From the NCBI GenBank assembly GCA_000787465.1, contig JSYX01000012.1, positions 1-64,000 on the forward strand: a stretch of DNA of 64,000 bases. Direction: 5' to 3'. Numbering within the stretch: the first letter of the stretch is position 1; the number at the start of each line of letters is the position of its first letter. The notes under the pieces are model-generated. The model searched no databases. It saw only the letters and a list, made by a program, of their open reading frames with translations, and was not told the origin of the DNA. Source of the stretch: Thermomucor indicae-seudaticae. Taxonomy: Eukaryota > Mucoromycota > Mucoromycetes > Mucorales > Lichtheimiaceae. Both the position numbers and the translations under genes were made by a program. Shown piece after piece: positions 1 through 15,348 of the stretch.

Positions 1-351
1 TACGTCGTCATTCCCTGCCGGGACGGGTGCTTGTCGTCGGTCGAGCTCATCCCAGTTTTGTATGGGCATGTTTATTCGCTCTATTGCTGACTGACCGCGA
101 CGGAAGAGCACGGGACGCCGATGGTCTTGGTTGTCCCGTACGGCTCTCAGTATATGTATCATATTCAAGACAGACAACGTATCAAGGTTCCAGTAACGAG
201 ATCGTCGACCGTCACGGATTACTAAGCATTCACCGTTTGTACAACGGAGTAACCCATGCACGATCTTGTTCTCGTGACGCCATGGTCTTGGATTTCGTGG
301 TCTTGATTTGATTTGCTACCTCGGTAACACCTTGTCCCATTTAAAGACAAT
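1..351. other. Upstream region without a supported gene
   Basis: I see no convincing coding sequence here on either strand. The stretch lies directly upstream of the glutathione peroxidase gene and probably holds its promoter and 5' leader. The window starts inside this intergenic sequence, so an upstream neighbour cannot be judged. Confidence 0.4.
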
Positions 352-1187
352 ATGCGTTTCATTTTCAGCAGCAGCCGCTTTTTCTCTACACACACCATGA
401 GCAAGTTTTTCGATTTCACTGTAAAGGATATCAAGAATCAAGATTGGGACTTGAGCACATTGAAGGGCAAGGTAACTCGCCTGCTGCGAATGGCGCTCTC
501 TCTCTTCTTGTTATCATTAAAGCAAAGAGATAGGTGGTTCTTGTCGTGAATGTCGCGTCGAAATGTGGATTCACCAAGCAATATGCTGGTCTTGAAGCTT
601 TGTACCAGCAATACAAGGATCGCGGTTTCACCATTGTCGGCTGCCCATGCAATCAGTTTGCGAATCAAGGTTTGCTTTTGTATATACCCGTGCGGAAGAG
701 GCCATGCGGAATTGATGTGTGCCTGCTTATAATAGAGCCTGGTACAGAAGAAGAGATTCAAAACTTTTGTAGTATGAACTACAACGTCACCTTTCCATTG
801 ACTGCCAAGCTGTAAGTTTTCTTTGCCTTGATTAGGAAGTGAGCAGTGATAAAGACAGACTGTATCCATAGTGATGTGAACGGCGATAAAGAGCATCCGC
901 TTTACAAGTTCCTAAAGGAATCGCAGCCTGGCATTCTAGGGTAAGCTTTTGCATTCGATTCTTCAGAGCGTTCTCTCTCTCACACGCACGCACTTGCTTT
1001 GTACATAGCATGAAGCGTGTAAAATGGAATTTCGAGGTAAGATCACGAGACAGAATCTTGTTCATGAGGTTTCACTGAATCGATCGGATAGAAATTCCTG
1101 ATCGATCGCGAGGGCAACGTGGTCAAGCGTTATGCATCGCTTACTGAACCCAAATCGATCGCCCTCGACATTGAAAAGTTGCTGTAA
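352..1187 (+). CDS. Glutathione peroxidase (Cys-type, thioredoxin-dependent peroxidase)
   Basis: This enzyme reduces hydrogen and lipid peroxides; fungal Cys-type members usually use thioredoxin as reductant. Six exons are joined by short GT-AG introns. The product is about 170 residues, normal for the family. Visible marks are the peroxidatic-cysteine motif ASKCGFT, the [10 protein letters not shown] block, the resolving-cysteine region NFCSMNY and the conserved WNFEKFL, which is split by the last intron. The catalytic residue is Cys, not selenocysteine. Two in-frame starts exist. The ATG at 352 adds a short, basic, Ser/Phe-rich leader that could target mitochondria. The ATG at 397 (MSKFFDF) would give a cytosolic form. 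I used the upstream ATG, but the choice is not settled. The gene converges tail to tail on RIX7, with an 82-bp gap. Family assignment is firm; the physiological reductant is inferred. Confidence 0.93.
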
Positions 1188-1269
1188 ACCAGCCGATGAA
1201 TACCTTGCAAGTGCACTATTGCTGACTGATGAAATATGTAATTTATTTCTCTTTACCCAAACTTGGCTC

Positions 1270-4469
<3,200 letters not shown>

Positions 4470-4903
4470 GATCGTTTTATCGTAAACAGATTACCAAAAC
4501 TGGAAGTACTTTGAGAAGAATAAGGTCCGGCCCGGGTTCGGGGCCGGGGCAGAATGTCGCCTTGGAATCCCCTTGGTCAAGCCTCCCTCCCTCCCTCTCT
4601 TTCCATCAAGGACAAATGGCTCGGGTAAGGGACCAGACGATACAGAATATATGACGGACGCGAGAAGATCTATGCCATCCATCTTCATTGCTTGCCGAGA
4701 TTCGCTTCATTCAAACCCCACCCCCCTTTGCTTTCTGATATGCAACCATCCATCCATCCATCCATCCATCCATTTCAGTCAACCGCGCGGCATCGCCAGA
4801 AAATCGTATATTGATATAATATATGACGATGTTATTGGAAGAAAAAATCGCCCATTTTATCGTTCATTTTCGGCTTGAATGGAGATGTGCATTATCTTTT
4901 CGA
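4470..4903. promoter_or_regulatory. Divergent promoter region between RIX7 and eL20
   Basis: This stretch separates the start of RIX7 on the minus strand from the ribosomal-protein gene on the plus strand, so it must carry both promoters. It contains a CT-rich run around 4584-4606 and a tetranucleotide repeat. Pyrimidine runs are common in fungal ribosomal-protein promoters, but no specific factor site can be assigned by eye. Confidence 0.4.
4746..4773. repeat. CATC tetranucleotide microsatellite
   Basis: About seven perfect copies of a CATC/ATCC unit lie in the promoter region shared by RIX7 and eL20. This is a simple repeat; length polymorphism between strains is likely, but no function is implied. 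Confidence 0.9.
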
Positions 4904-5807
4904 ATGTCCGTCAATTGGCGTCAGATGAGAACTAAACGTTATTACGCTCTTTTTATTTGGTGAACAGTTCCACGAATACCAGGTAAATCCTTTTTTGTCG
5001 AATGAAGTTCTATGTGATGGCTAATGAAAGCAATCGGTGTGGTAATTCAGGTGGTTGGTCGCAAGCTCCCCTCGGACAAGGAGCCTCACCCTAAGCTCTA
5101 CCGTATGCGCATCTTTGCTCCCAACACTGTTGTCGCCAAGTCCCGCTTCTGGTACTTTTTGAAGAAGCTCCGCAAGGTCAAGAAGGCCAACGGCGAGATC
5201 GTTTCCGTGAACGAGGTACACGGCGCTTAAACTGGACGATAATACAACGGCTGTTATTGACGATATATGTATAAATATTGGCGGATGACTTAGATCTTTG
5301 AGAAGCGCCCTGAGCAGATCAAGAACTACGGTATCTGGATTCGCTACGACTCGCGCTCTGGTACCCACAACATGTACAAGGAGTACCGCGCCATGTCCCG
5401 TGTCGAGGCTGTTGAGACTTGCTGTACGTATTATCAGCCTCCAGATTGCGATTTATTATTTTTGCTAAAATGGAGGATGTATAGACCAAGACATGGCTGC
5501 TCGTCACCGTGCTCGTTTCGGTTCCGTCCAGATCATCCGAGTAAGACTATTCATAAAATGCAGATACAGGGAAAGTCTATATGTCTAACGCTCCAAAAAA
5601 AGGTTGCCGAGCTTAAGACTGGCGACGTTCGCCGCCAGTACATCAAGCAGCTCTTGGTAAGTTCAGCCACAACAATCAGCGGGAATAGTCAACTTATATG
5701 TTTTACAGGTTCCCAAGCTTGCTTTCCCCTTGCCTCACCGTGTCCAGCGCGTGGACAAGTCTCACCGCTCTCTCTTCATTGCCAAGAGACCCTCCACTTT
5801 CTACTAA
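4904..5807 (+). CDS. RPL20: 60S ribosomal protein eL20 (formerly L18a/L20)
   Basis: Structural protein of the large ribosomal subunit. Nearly the whole family sequence is visible: [55 protein letters not shown] and the C-terminal KRPSTFY. The mature length, about 175 residues, is normal. Five introns interrupt it. The N-terminus is split: the short exon at 4968-4982 encodes FHEYQ and joins VVGRKLP by a 5' site at 4983. It has no in-frame ATG before a stop, so the start codon must sit in an upstream exon. The best candidate I see is ATG-TCC at 4904 with a weak GTCAAT donor, giving MSFHEYQ. A local ATG at 5022 would give a wrong N-terminus. The start coordinate is tentative; the identity is certain. 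Confidence 0.93.
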
Positions 5808-5874
5808 TTTGTGTCATTCTGTCTTGGCGAGCTATCACTTGTCTTGTCTTTCGCTTAGGACGAACAACGGCATA

Positions 5875-5880
5875 AATAAA
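5875..5880 (+). terminator. Probable polyadenylation signal AATAAA of eL20
   Basis: A canonical AATAAA hexamer lies 67 bp after the eL20 stop codon. It is the expected type and distance for a 3' end signal, but it was not tested against transcript data. Confidence 0.5.
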
Positions 5881-5981
5881 ACGGAAAGGAACCATACTAC
5901 TAAGATCTTTACGTTAGAAAAGAAAAAATTTATTAAGTTGCTGTATATAGTCTAACAGAGAGGTATTTTGGCACAGAGGTT

Positions 5982-6626
5982 TCTAGTCAATTTGAGCTTG
6001 AGGGCGATCAGCAGGGAGCCGTCCAGGACACCACGACAAAATATTTCAGGTAGGGTTCAACGACGCTAGGACCAAACACAGAGATGCCATTGCAAAGAAC
6101 CAAAACCAGCGGGATAGCGTTCCGTAGTGGCAGTAATGGGTGAAACTAAGAGGGAAGAAAAACGTTTAGAACGCTGAAAGGGAGAGACTTTAGTTGGCTC
6201 AGACTATCGAACCCAAGAGCATCACCGTCCGTACTAGATGCCAATGCCTAGCGAGTTGTGTAAAGGCGTCAAGACAAAGGAAAGCACTACACCACCTCTC
6301 TCATATCCACTGGATACTGGGCCGAGCCCACTGTGGAGCTACTCCCATTGCCTGGTTAGGCTAGCCAAGCACCAATGAAAACATGCTTAAGCACGATACA
6401 ACCTTGATACCAGCTTGGGACGAGGCCCATCAGATCATTCCATGATGTTACCAGCAAAACTCGGTTGTAACTGGGCGTTTGGAAACATTTTCCGCTGGAA
6501 ATAATCCTGCATAATACCTTTAAATTTGCTGTATCTTGTTGTATGTACGTACAAGGGCGTTTCTGGCTTAGTCTCAGTTTTGGATTCATCGTCTACTAGG
6601 CTATTAATTGCTTTTAGACTGTGCAC
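5982..6626 (-). pseudogene. Decayed, truncated copy of the neighbouring monocarboxylate transporter
   Basis: Three blocks in the correct order and orientation match the intact transporter just upstream. The first is GIMQDYFQRKMFPNAQLQ at 6465-6518 (intact gene: GIMQAYYDRHLFPGAQLQ). The second is MGVAPQW followed by GGVVLSFVLTPLHNSLGIG around 6230-6350. The third is NGISVFGPS..VEPYLKYF plus a closing ALKLKLTR around 5982-6120. The blocks lie in different frames and are broken by stops and frameshifts. The DGGYGW exon and most membrane segments are missing. It lies immediately 3' of the intact gene in the same orientation, so a tandem duplication followed by decay is the simplest reading. It is too short to encode a carrier. 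Confidence 0.8.
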
Positions 6627-6834
6627 GGTCTTCTGCGGCCCTGAGTATTGCGGGGTGGGTCAACGCTGACTCTGCCGGATGTTCGATCAATGGGGTCACG
6701 AGGTACTTGAGCCTGTATGGCGTCATCCGTTCGACGCTATTCAGATTATGTCTGTAGTTGACGCAGTTTCCGCCATCCTTGTATTATACAGTATCGGAAG
6801 AGGTAGAACGGAAGATAGGAAGGAGAAAGTTTGT

Positions 6835-8571
6835 TCAAACATGAGCACAAGGGCTTCTGGTGACTATCAGTTTAAGAATAAACAACAGCAGTGCACCAAT
6901 CAAATAAGTAGTCCCGGTAAAGACTTTGTAGACCAGATAGGGTTCGACATCCACAAGATGGGCTTGAATAGCACCGGCAATGTTGGGTCCAAACACCGAA
7001 ATAACATTGGTCAACAGCAGTACCGAGAGTCCCGTTTGAAGGTGATCCATTCCGACTATCATGGCCGTAATGGGCGACACTTTTCGGATGAAAAGAATTG
7101 AGTTATCACCCATCGGATGCTTATTCCGTACTTACTCAAGACAATGTAAGAGCTGCAAAACAGACCGAATATTGCGCTGAAAGCCATAAGAGTACCGAAA
7201 CTCTTTGCAAATGTCCAGATGCACAAGGCGCAAAGACCGCACGAGGCTGTAAATAGGATATCTGCATTAAGTCGCCCGATACGATCGCCTACCCATCTAA
7301 TAAAACCAGTGTGTTTGCAACTGGATTTTGCTGATCGGTATGTGTCTTACCCTACGGCAATACGTCCGGCTACATTTCCCGCTGATAAGACCGCCATAAA
7401 GACTGCACTATCCGAATCAGACATTCCTAGAAAATCAACATACGCTTTTTGGTTGGTTTGTGTTAATTTGCAGCTCGTTTCCCGTCGCAATCTGTTTGTA
7501 CATTACATGGTAAAAAGAAGAATGGAATAAAGAACCCCATCATGGCAATGACCGAAGCTGTAGCCCAAAGGATGTAGCGGGTATCTTTAAGAGGCTCGAG
7601 ATGTTCAACAATGGTTTTGAACGCAAATAGACTTCTCCTTGCTTTTCTTTCGAGATTGCGTGGATATTTCTCTTTTACAAGGAGGCATACAATGCAGTTG
7701 CAGCCTAAACAGATAAACCCCAAAATGCGATATGTCCTGCATGTGAGATTTAATCAATCAATAAAATTGTTTTGTTTGTCGTTGTTCTTGTTTAATACCA
7801 TGCAATGCCAAGGGTATTGTTCAGTTGGGTCAGGACGATTGGGAGCACCAATCCACCTACGCCCGAGCCACTGGCTACAAGCCCGAGTCCAAGACCGCGT
7901 CTTTTATTAAACCATTGCGGCGGCACACCCATTGCCATCTAATAGACAGTCGTCAGTTTCAATCGCCCATTTCTTGTGCACCTCTTCTTATATTGCTTAC
8001 GACGTAAAGTAACGATGCACTGGCACCAAACAGGACTCCTTGAGTCAGATACAAGTGCCAAATCTAGCGAAATATTCAGAAAATCCAAACGCTGCGTAAT
8101 GATAGGGAAAACCCTAACCTCGGTACTGAAACCTGCTAACTCCAGGCCCAATGTGATCAAAATACTGGCTAGGACGAGGACAAATCTGATCCCCATTTTT
8201 GACGACATGACCTGATAAATTGGTCCACCGAGATTGAAAAAGAGTTCCATTAAGGTGCCCGCAAAACTGAGCTGGAGTTGCGCTCCGGGAAATAAATGAC
8301 GATCGTAGTAAGCTTGCATGATACCCCTAAAAGAAATTTCCCTTTTCAGTAAGACCTTAGCTTATTCAATGAATACTTACCAACTCATCGAAGTCCCAAA
8401 AGTCGTAAACTGTGCGAGAAATGCTCCAGCTACAACGATCCAGCCATACCCCCCATCCCGTTCGGCTTCATCTTTATGGACTGCCCTTGTGTGTTACTAG
8501 AGAAAAGATATGTCCAAGACAATTTGCCTACCAGGCTCGATCGTTGTCGAATATTCGGTTGTATCCGACAT
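6835..8571 (-). CDS. Monocarboxylate-porter-type MFS transporter (MCT/MCH family)
   Basis: Predicted 12-span major facilitator of the monocarboxylate porter family. In yeast the Mch relatives are poorly defined and not all move monocarboxylates, so the substrate is open. The first exon starts MSDTTEYSTT and splices to the family signature around residue 20-45: DGGYGWIVVAGAFLAQF, then SWGIMQAYYDRHLFPGAQ. The middle exon carries GLGLGLVASGSGVGGLVLP, and the last gives NVISVFGPNIAGAI and a final hydrophobic span. Several introns of about 50-100 bp occur. The total, about 430 residues, is normal. The reading frame looks intact throughout, in contrast to the decayed copy directly downstream at 5982-6626. 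Localisation is inferred as plasma or vacuolar membrane. Confidence 0.88.
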
Positions 8572-9025
8572 ACTGATGAATTCAAAGTAAGAGAGAAAGA
8601 GAAAGCAAATTCTGTCGGTTATTTTTAATGACGCCCACTGTGGTATCCACAGTTCGTGAGGATGGCATAAACAATGATCCATTACTGATATTGGTGCTGG
8701 ATATGAATTACTTTTTCTGTCTTCTTCAGCTAATAAACAAATACCCCAAGTCTCACGATAGTTATGGTCCCTTTTCTTATTTCAGATAGCTCACCCACCT
8801 CCGAGCATCCTTCATAATATGATCATCACCAGCACCCTCAAAACCCAATGTTATACATGCACACTTTCTGGCAACATACTCAAATGACATTTAAAGGGTA
8901 ACAAATAGAGCATCGTATTAAGGACCATTATTACAGATGTAGTTGATTTAAAAAGAAGGAAAAGCACGTTGAAAGTTTAAATGAGGTGGGGTATTCTATA
9001 CACGGGATGTTATTACTATTACTGT
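8572..9025. other. Intergenic region upstream of the MFS gene
   Basis: No gene is supported. The sequence separates the start of the monocarboxylate-type transporter from the 3' end of the large DIP2-like gene, both on the minus strand. It should contain the transporter promoter and the DIP2-like terminator; I see no repeat. Confidence 0.4.
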
Positions 9026-12000
9026 TCACTGCTCGGATAAAGGTGTAATTGCTGGTGAAGCCGTGCCGGAAGACTGTCTCTTGAATGATTGGCGCGTACT
9101 CGCTGTATCATTCCGTTTCAGATTACTGTGTACACTGTCGCCGCTACGGTCAAGGTCTGTGTTCTCGGCTATTGAAGGGGCTCCATTGGATCGGCCCTGC
9201 ATCGAAACGACGGACATGGCATCGTTGTCCAATCCAAACTGTGATTGAGTGTATTGGGGTAATTGGAGGGGTTCATGCTGGTTCGTGATACGATTGACGT
9301 AAATGGCAGGTCTAAGTTGCAAACCATCAGTGCACAAGCCCTAAACACACATTACACAGATCCGTCCAAACTCACAGTGTTTTTTCTTTGAAAGCCATCA
9401 TCGTCTTCCTCCGTTGTTTTTCTCCGTATCTTGAACGAGGCAGCTGGCTGCTATTTACAATAACGACTGTATCAACCAAAACTGAATGCTCATCCAAAAC
9501 GACGCCCACAATCAGTGATACTGCAGCCAGCGCTTGTTCCTTTGATTTGGTAGCTGCTACCACTACAATTTCTTCGCCAATCTGGAAGACAATGCTAGAC
9601 GCCAAGGTTTCAGTAAAAGATGGGGATTGACGATACGCAAACGCTGCTGCTACTCACCATCCTCCTGACACTATGCCAGGACAGTTACGCTCAACACTCA
9701 GCTCAATGTCGTATGGGAAATGAATAAGACCGTTACGCTCAATGACCTCATCCATTGGCCCCAGCACGAACAAACATTGACCTTCTTCTACAATAGGCTG
9801 CATCCGATCCACGCGTCGCTGGACGTTCCACAGGAAACCGAGATCGCCTGTTCTCATGTATTTCACCCGAGGATCACCACCAACAATAGTGGCATCAAAC
9901 TTCGCATTATGCGCCGCCTCACTCAAGCCATAGATAGTCCGTACGTTGCAGTCAGATGCTACCCATATTTCACCCACAACGTTGCTTGGGCAAATCGTAT
10001 GCGTTTCAGGGTTGACAATGGCCACCATCGTATTGCTAGGCACAATACCTGAATCGTGCAGAATCAAACCCTGTGCTTCTCCTGCTTCGGGAGGTAAAGG
10101 TCGCACAATGCCCTGCCTTAACCATCCAAAATCGACCAGTAACGAGATCGGCTCAATCAGCATATACGAGCGGGTCGTAACCATAGGATTGCACATGTTG
10201 CTGTATACGGTATTAATGGCTTCCTTCTCCAAGCGGCTTGGGCCAAAGTGACGTAGCATGTGTTGGTCTACAAAAAATGAAGTCAGTTATGGAATAAGCA
10301 ACAAAGAAAGGTTTGAAGCATACATAGAGCTGGTTTCGGTCTGCCTTCAGTGACAAGCATCAAGTTTTGCACACTTGCCAGTGAGATCGAACGTTGCTCA
10401 CTCGGACTTATTCGGTTCATTGCATACTGGAGCAAAGGGTGGGATGCACAAACGTCTTTCGCTGTATATCATGTGTGAGAAACCTGAAGCTGATTATGTT
10501 TATAGTCAGGATATACTTGCCTTTGTATCGTTGAAGCAATTCAAAGTAACCAGAGGGGAAGACATAGAAATCACTGACAGGGAGTAGTACGGTCGGAGAA
10601 CCTATCATGCCACATCATGGTCAATCTTTCTAGGCTCCTGCAGACATACAAACGACTTACCAACATATACGCCGCAAAACGCATAATGCAGTAGACCCAA
10701 CCCGTCGTATGCGCCAATTCCGGATCCTACGATGCTCCGTTGAGACTTTAGCTGGCAAGTCATCTTCTGAGCCCGGCACTGTGCCAAAATCGTTTCGTGT
10801 CCCAGAGAAACGTAAAAGCGCTGGCCGTCCGGCGTAAAGTGGACCGATATCAGAGCAGGATGGTTTTCGCCTGTCGTAAACCATTCTGGCTTGACATATA
10901 ACCCGCTCTCATTGCCAAGCATCTTGCTGGTCTTAGAAGCCTTGCTGATATTCGTAAATTCCGGCAACGCGAATTTGGATCCACGGTAAAGGTTCTTTGC
11001 TTGTTTCAGGGCTGCTACGACGTGCTTGTTGCTCATTACATCGTCTGACTGGGAATTGACAATAATATAGTCAATGTTCAAGTCCTTGACGGTAGCGGCC
11101 ATCCCTAATACGTCTTCCGTCACGCGTTGCGGATGCTGTATGGGATCTGGGGGTTCAAAGGGAACAGGAATGACGCCGAGGACCATACAGGCGTAGATTG
11201 CTTCAATCCAATCAATGCCAAAAGGAAGAAGGACCAAAGCCTTTCGGCCCCGTTTGAATCCTCTCTTCATCAGGTAGTTCGCCACACCTGCAATCTTATT
11301 GTTGATCTTTCGCCACGTATAAGGCTTGGTGTTAATATTGCTTGCGTTACTTGCTTGAGTGACGGCAACAAAAGCGATTTCTTCGGCGTATAGTCGAGTA
11401 CGCCATAACAGGATATCGACGATATTGGTAAAACTCGACAAATCATAGTCTGTGCGTTCATCGATCACAGCACGCACAGTCTCCATGCCGGTATGCTGGT
11501 GTTGGCTGCGTGGCATGATTTGGCCGCTGCGAACGGCTTTCTCGTATGCGACAAATGATCTCCAAAACCCGACACCCAAATCTTCACGGCTTGCGAGGTT
11601 GAACACTGTTCGGTCCACGTCAAACTTAAGGTAGCGAATATTCATCTGGCCAGTCAAGAAAGCGTGCTTGGCCATGAGCGGATGTATCCGGCGTCTTCCG
11701 TGAACAGTATGACGGCTCATGCTATTTGGCGCTAAAATTATGACGCTGTATACGCGAAGGCCGTGATATGTCAGCAGAGTATCCAAAATGGTCTCTACAA
11801 ACTTTGGTAGTTCTGAACGAGCCATACTCGATTCGCAGATAAATACTGGCATGTGCTGGTCGTTGACAGGAACTTCAAGCACCGTGCTAAAAAATAAAGT
11901 AGATGATGATGAGCGCACTCTTCCTGCTAACTTTGAGCACTTTGTATATACCATTGCTCGACTCCAGCGTGTTTTTTGGCCGTTTCCACAATGTCGTTAG

Positions 12001-15000
12001 CAAAGTGGACCTCTTCGACTCCAAAACTTTCACCCAGTCGCTGCTGCCGGATACGTTCTTCATAAGTACCAAAGACAACTAGACGACCACCGATTAAGGT
12101 GCCAACAAGGCCTGTGCGCAAGAATTCTTGGTCGTATGTTTCTGGATGCATTGTTTCGGGTGGAACTATCACAGGTCGGGCATGGAAAACAGTCTCCGTG
12201 TGCTTTGGCAATCCCCAGAAGCCTCCCGAAAGCGAAGGCATATCTATCCACACTTCGCCAATGGTGTCCGGAGGGCATAAAGTTCCCGTATCTGGGTCAA
12301 CGATGGCGACAGTGGCTAATCACATGTACAGATCAAATTAGCATATTTTACGGATACACTTTCCCGAGACTTTTACCTTCAGGCGCCACGAAACCAAATG
12401 ATCCAACGCGGGTTTTCCCAGGTTCAAGGTGACCTTGAGATTCACGTACTTCCTCGCCAGTTGCAAGCACCACGACCTTATTCATCTTCAAAGACTCAGC
12501 GTCCAGCAAGCACTCCCAAACATCTCTCGAGTTGCCCGTTGCATATATAGACCTCGGCCGCTGCATTTGTGGATCCTGAGTGATATCCGGATGCTGTCCC
12601 AGACGTGCTGGTCCTGCGAAATCACGGAAGCTCAGAATAGCACCACCGTGCTCAGGTAAAGAGGCAACAGGGCACACGGTCTCGAGAGGCGTCCGGTTAC
12701 CCAGCGGCTTAAGAAGACAGTTTGCAATGAAATCATTCATATCAGGCCTGACGACGACAGTGTCGATCATTAAGAACCTGAGTTTAGATAGATCCGGTGC
12801 AACCTTTTTGCTTTGTTGCTGCACTTCTTTGGTATGCGCTTGGTAATACTTCGTTATATAGTTGAGCGATGAATAATCAGCCAGGGCAATAGTAGCTACA
12901 AGATTTTGGCGTTAACAACTTTGTTGTGCTTACTTGATAATCAATTTGTTACCATGGAATTTCGAAAGCACGTATATCCAGACCGCTGGCGTGTCCACTA
13001 TGCTTGAGCTGGCGAAGACTGTGTGGCTCCCGGAGAATATAGAGTAAAGTACAGATATAATTAGACCAAGTTGCTGTCGTTGCTCCAGATACGTCACAAT
13101 GCAGTCTGTTCCTCGAGCATTGTATTTCGGTGTTATCGTATATTCACCAGATTCGTCTGTAGAAACCTCTGTTTCCGTCACGCCAGCCATGAAGGTTCGA
13201 CAGCTAGACATAACAGTGCTATGATTCACAGCAACACCCTTCAGTTCACCATTAGGAGCTTTCGCATATTCAATGTACGCAAGGTCTGGAACCGTGATTG
13301 GAGGATAGCTACCCATCTTCTTGGGGTACCAGGAGCCAAAGTCGTTGGTTTTCCACCATTCGATATTCGAAGGAAACTCGATTGAGCGTGCTTGCATGTC
13401 CTTGGTGAACGCACGCAAATTAAAATCCGTCGTCAACACGAGATATGCATTCGTAAGACTGAGAATGAACGAAAGTTCGGCTAGCTCTTCAGCTGCATTG
13501 ATAGGAACGGCGACCATACCCGCCAGAAAGCATCCCAGGAGTGCGATGATGAATTCGAGCTGTTCTGATTTGCGGTATATCAGAGCGACACGGTCTCCCG
13601 TATGCAGACCGGATTTCTCTCTAATGACATGCGCAATCTTTTCCGCGCGAGCGTTCAATTTCTCCCAGGTAAGCGACACCGTTTCTTTCCCTCGAGCATC
13701 CACTACAGTAAAGGCAGTCGCCCGTGCGTTGCTGCTTCTCGTGCCACGGTACCGTAAAATTTCAGCTAGGTTGCTAAAGTCGTTCATATCCAGATGGTCA
13801 CCGGAATCCACGACACGAAACGGTATTTCACGGGGCTCCAAAGGCAACAGTTGACGACCAGCCAAATCAGCTATCCTCATCTGTTCAACCGGGTCTTCCA
13901 ACATTATCTGAGGAATTGGTGCTGACTCAACTGCCTTGAAACTTGTGGCCATGTAGCTATTACTGTACCGACTTCGTCCGATTCTCAGCGACCGTCGCAT
14001 AACCGGTGTTGCCTGATTCCCATCCATTAGTGCAAAACTGCTGGTTGATGAGCGTATGGGCTTTGCAACACCCGATGAAGACACGATTGACGGTGCTCTC
14101 CCCGGGGGCGGCCTCCAATTGCTGCTTACTGATGCAGTTTCTAGACAGATAATGTGACAAAGAAGGGTTATTTTAGCGGTTCACTTTGAGCTTTTTCCCT
14201 AGTCACTAGCGTAAAGCTTTACCCCACTCGTCATTTCGAGAAATGGCCTGTGCCTGTAGGTCGGATTGCCCAGTCTCAGCACCCGACGCTACATGGTATC
14301 CTCCATAAACTTGTTTAACATTATTAGACTGCATGACACTGTTCGCTTCAGACCTTGAGTCTAAGGAGGACGTGCGTCCGTGACCGTGAGATGAAGAAGA
14401 CGTAGTAGTAGTTAACGGTACAGGTGTGACATGAGGTGGTGGTCGCGGCCCACCATAGCCGCCGACGGCTGGCCGCGGAGATGTCATCCCTGGAGAGTAC
14501 ACAGGTCTTGGCGGACCCGCAGCCTGCTGCGGACCTGGCATTGGACGTTGAAGTGTGTTATACATTGGTCTAGGAGAAGCATATATCGGACCTGCTGTAG
14601 GAGGAGGAGGAGGAGCTGGTCTATTATAAATAGGCGCGTACGGTCGCGGTTGGCCATTATATGGCCCATAGGCATTAGGACTTTGAGGATGCATTGAGGA
14701 CAGGCTATTTTGTGGTCGCGGCATCATTCGTTGATCGTATTGCCAGTTTGGCGCGGGCTGATATGGATTACCAAGAGGGGGCCGCACTGGTCCTGTAAAA
14801 GGGTAGGTCATTTGTCCATGCGGAGGAGGTTGCGGTTGCGGTTGCCATTGTTGTTGTGGAGAAGGTGTTCGCGGTTGCTGGGATGGGCTTCCCAAGGCGG
14901 GCATATTGTTGACGTTTGATGGTGCAGTGTTCGTCATATATGAATCGTTATTGTCAAGTTGCTGTTGCCGCTGCTGTTGTAGTCGTTGGCTGTTCTCTTC

Positions 15001-15348
15001 CATAAGTTCAGCGCCACGTCCGGACCTAGTTGGTGAATGCGTAGGAGATGGCAGATAGTCCAAAAAGTCGACAACATCCGCAGCTGATGGTTCTGGCTCA
15101 AGATCGATGGGCGTCGTTGCACTTTCGTTCGGCGTTTCGGAAGCCTGCCAACTATTGTTCGTATCTCCACGCGGCGTTACAGCACCATTCGTAGAGTCAT
15201 CTGTTGAAGCGTACTCTTGTAACAAATTCGCTTTCTTTTTCTCGTAACCTTTCTTGGTGATATCGCCTTCCTCAAGTTCCAGCTCAAGCGCTCTGAGCTT
15301 TTCGAGGACTTCTGCCGGTAAATCCCGGTATGTCGCTTCTGAGGTCAT
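9026..15348 (-). CDS. DIP2/Cps1-like protein: DMAP1-binding domain plus two acyl-AMP-ligase-like domains
   Basis: A giant protein of roughly 1,850 residues and the largest gene in the window. The N-terminal 55 residues are a DMAP1-binding domain (LPAEVLEKLRALELELEEGD). A Gln/Pro-rich disordered stretch with PPPPPT runs follows. Two fatty-acyl-AMP-ligase-like domains come next: the first has RVALIYRKSEQLEFIIALLGC, the second KALVLLPFGIDWIEAIYAC and a late LPRSRYGEKQRRK block. A Ser/Thr-rich tail closes it. This is the architecture of animal DIP2, yeast Cmr2 and fungal Cps1. DIP2 proteins are reported to control specific diacylglycerol pools, and Cps1 is linked to fungal virulence. I chose the ATG at 15348 because it lies directly before the conserved domain; an in-frame ATG at 15423 would only add an unconserved leader. 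About a dozen short introns are present and no frame damage was seen. Confidence 0.92.

Noticed and set aside
14431..14919. Arg/Trp-rich plus-strand frames opposite the DIP2-like linker
   Set aside because: These are shadows of the Gln/Pro-rich coding region on the other strand.
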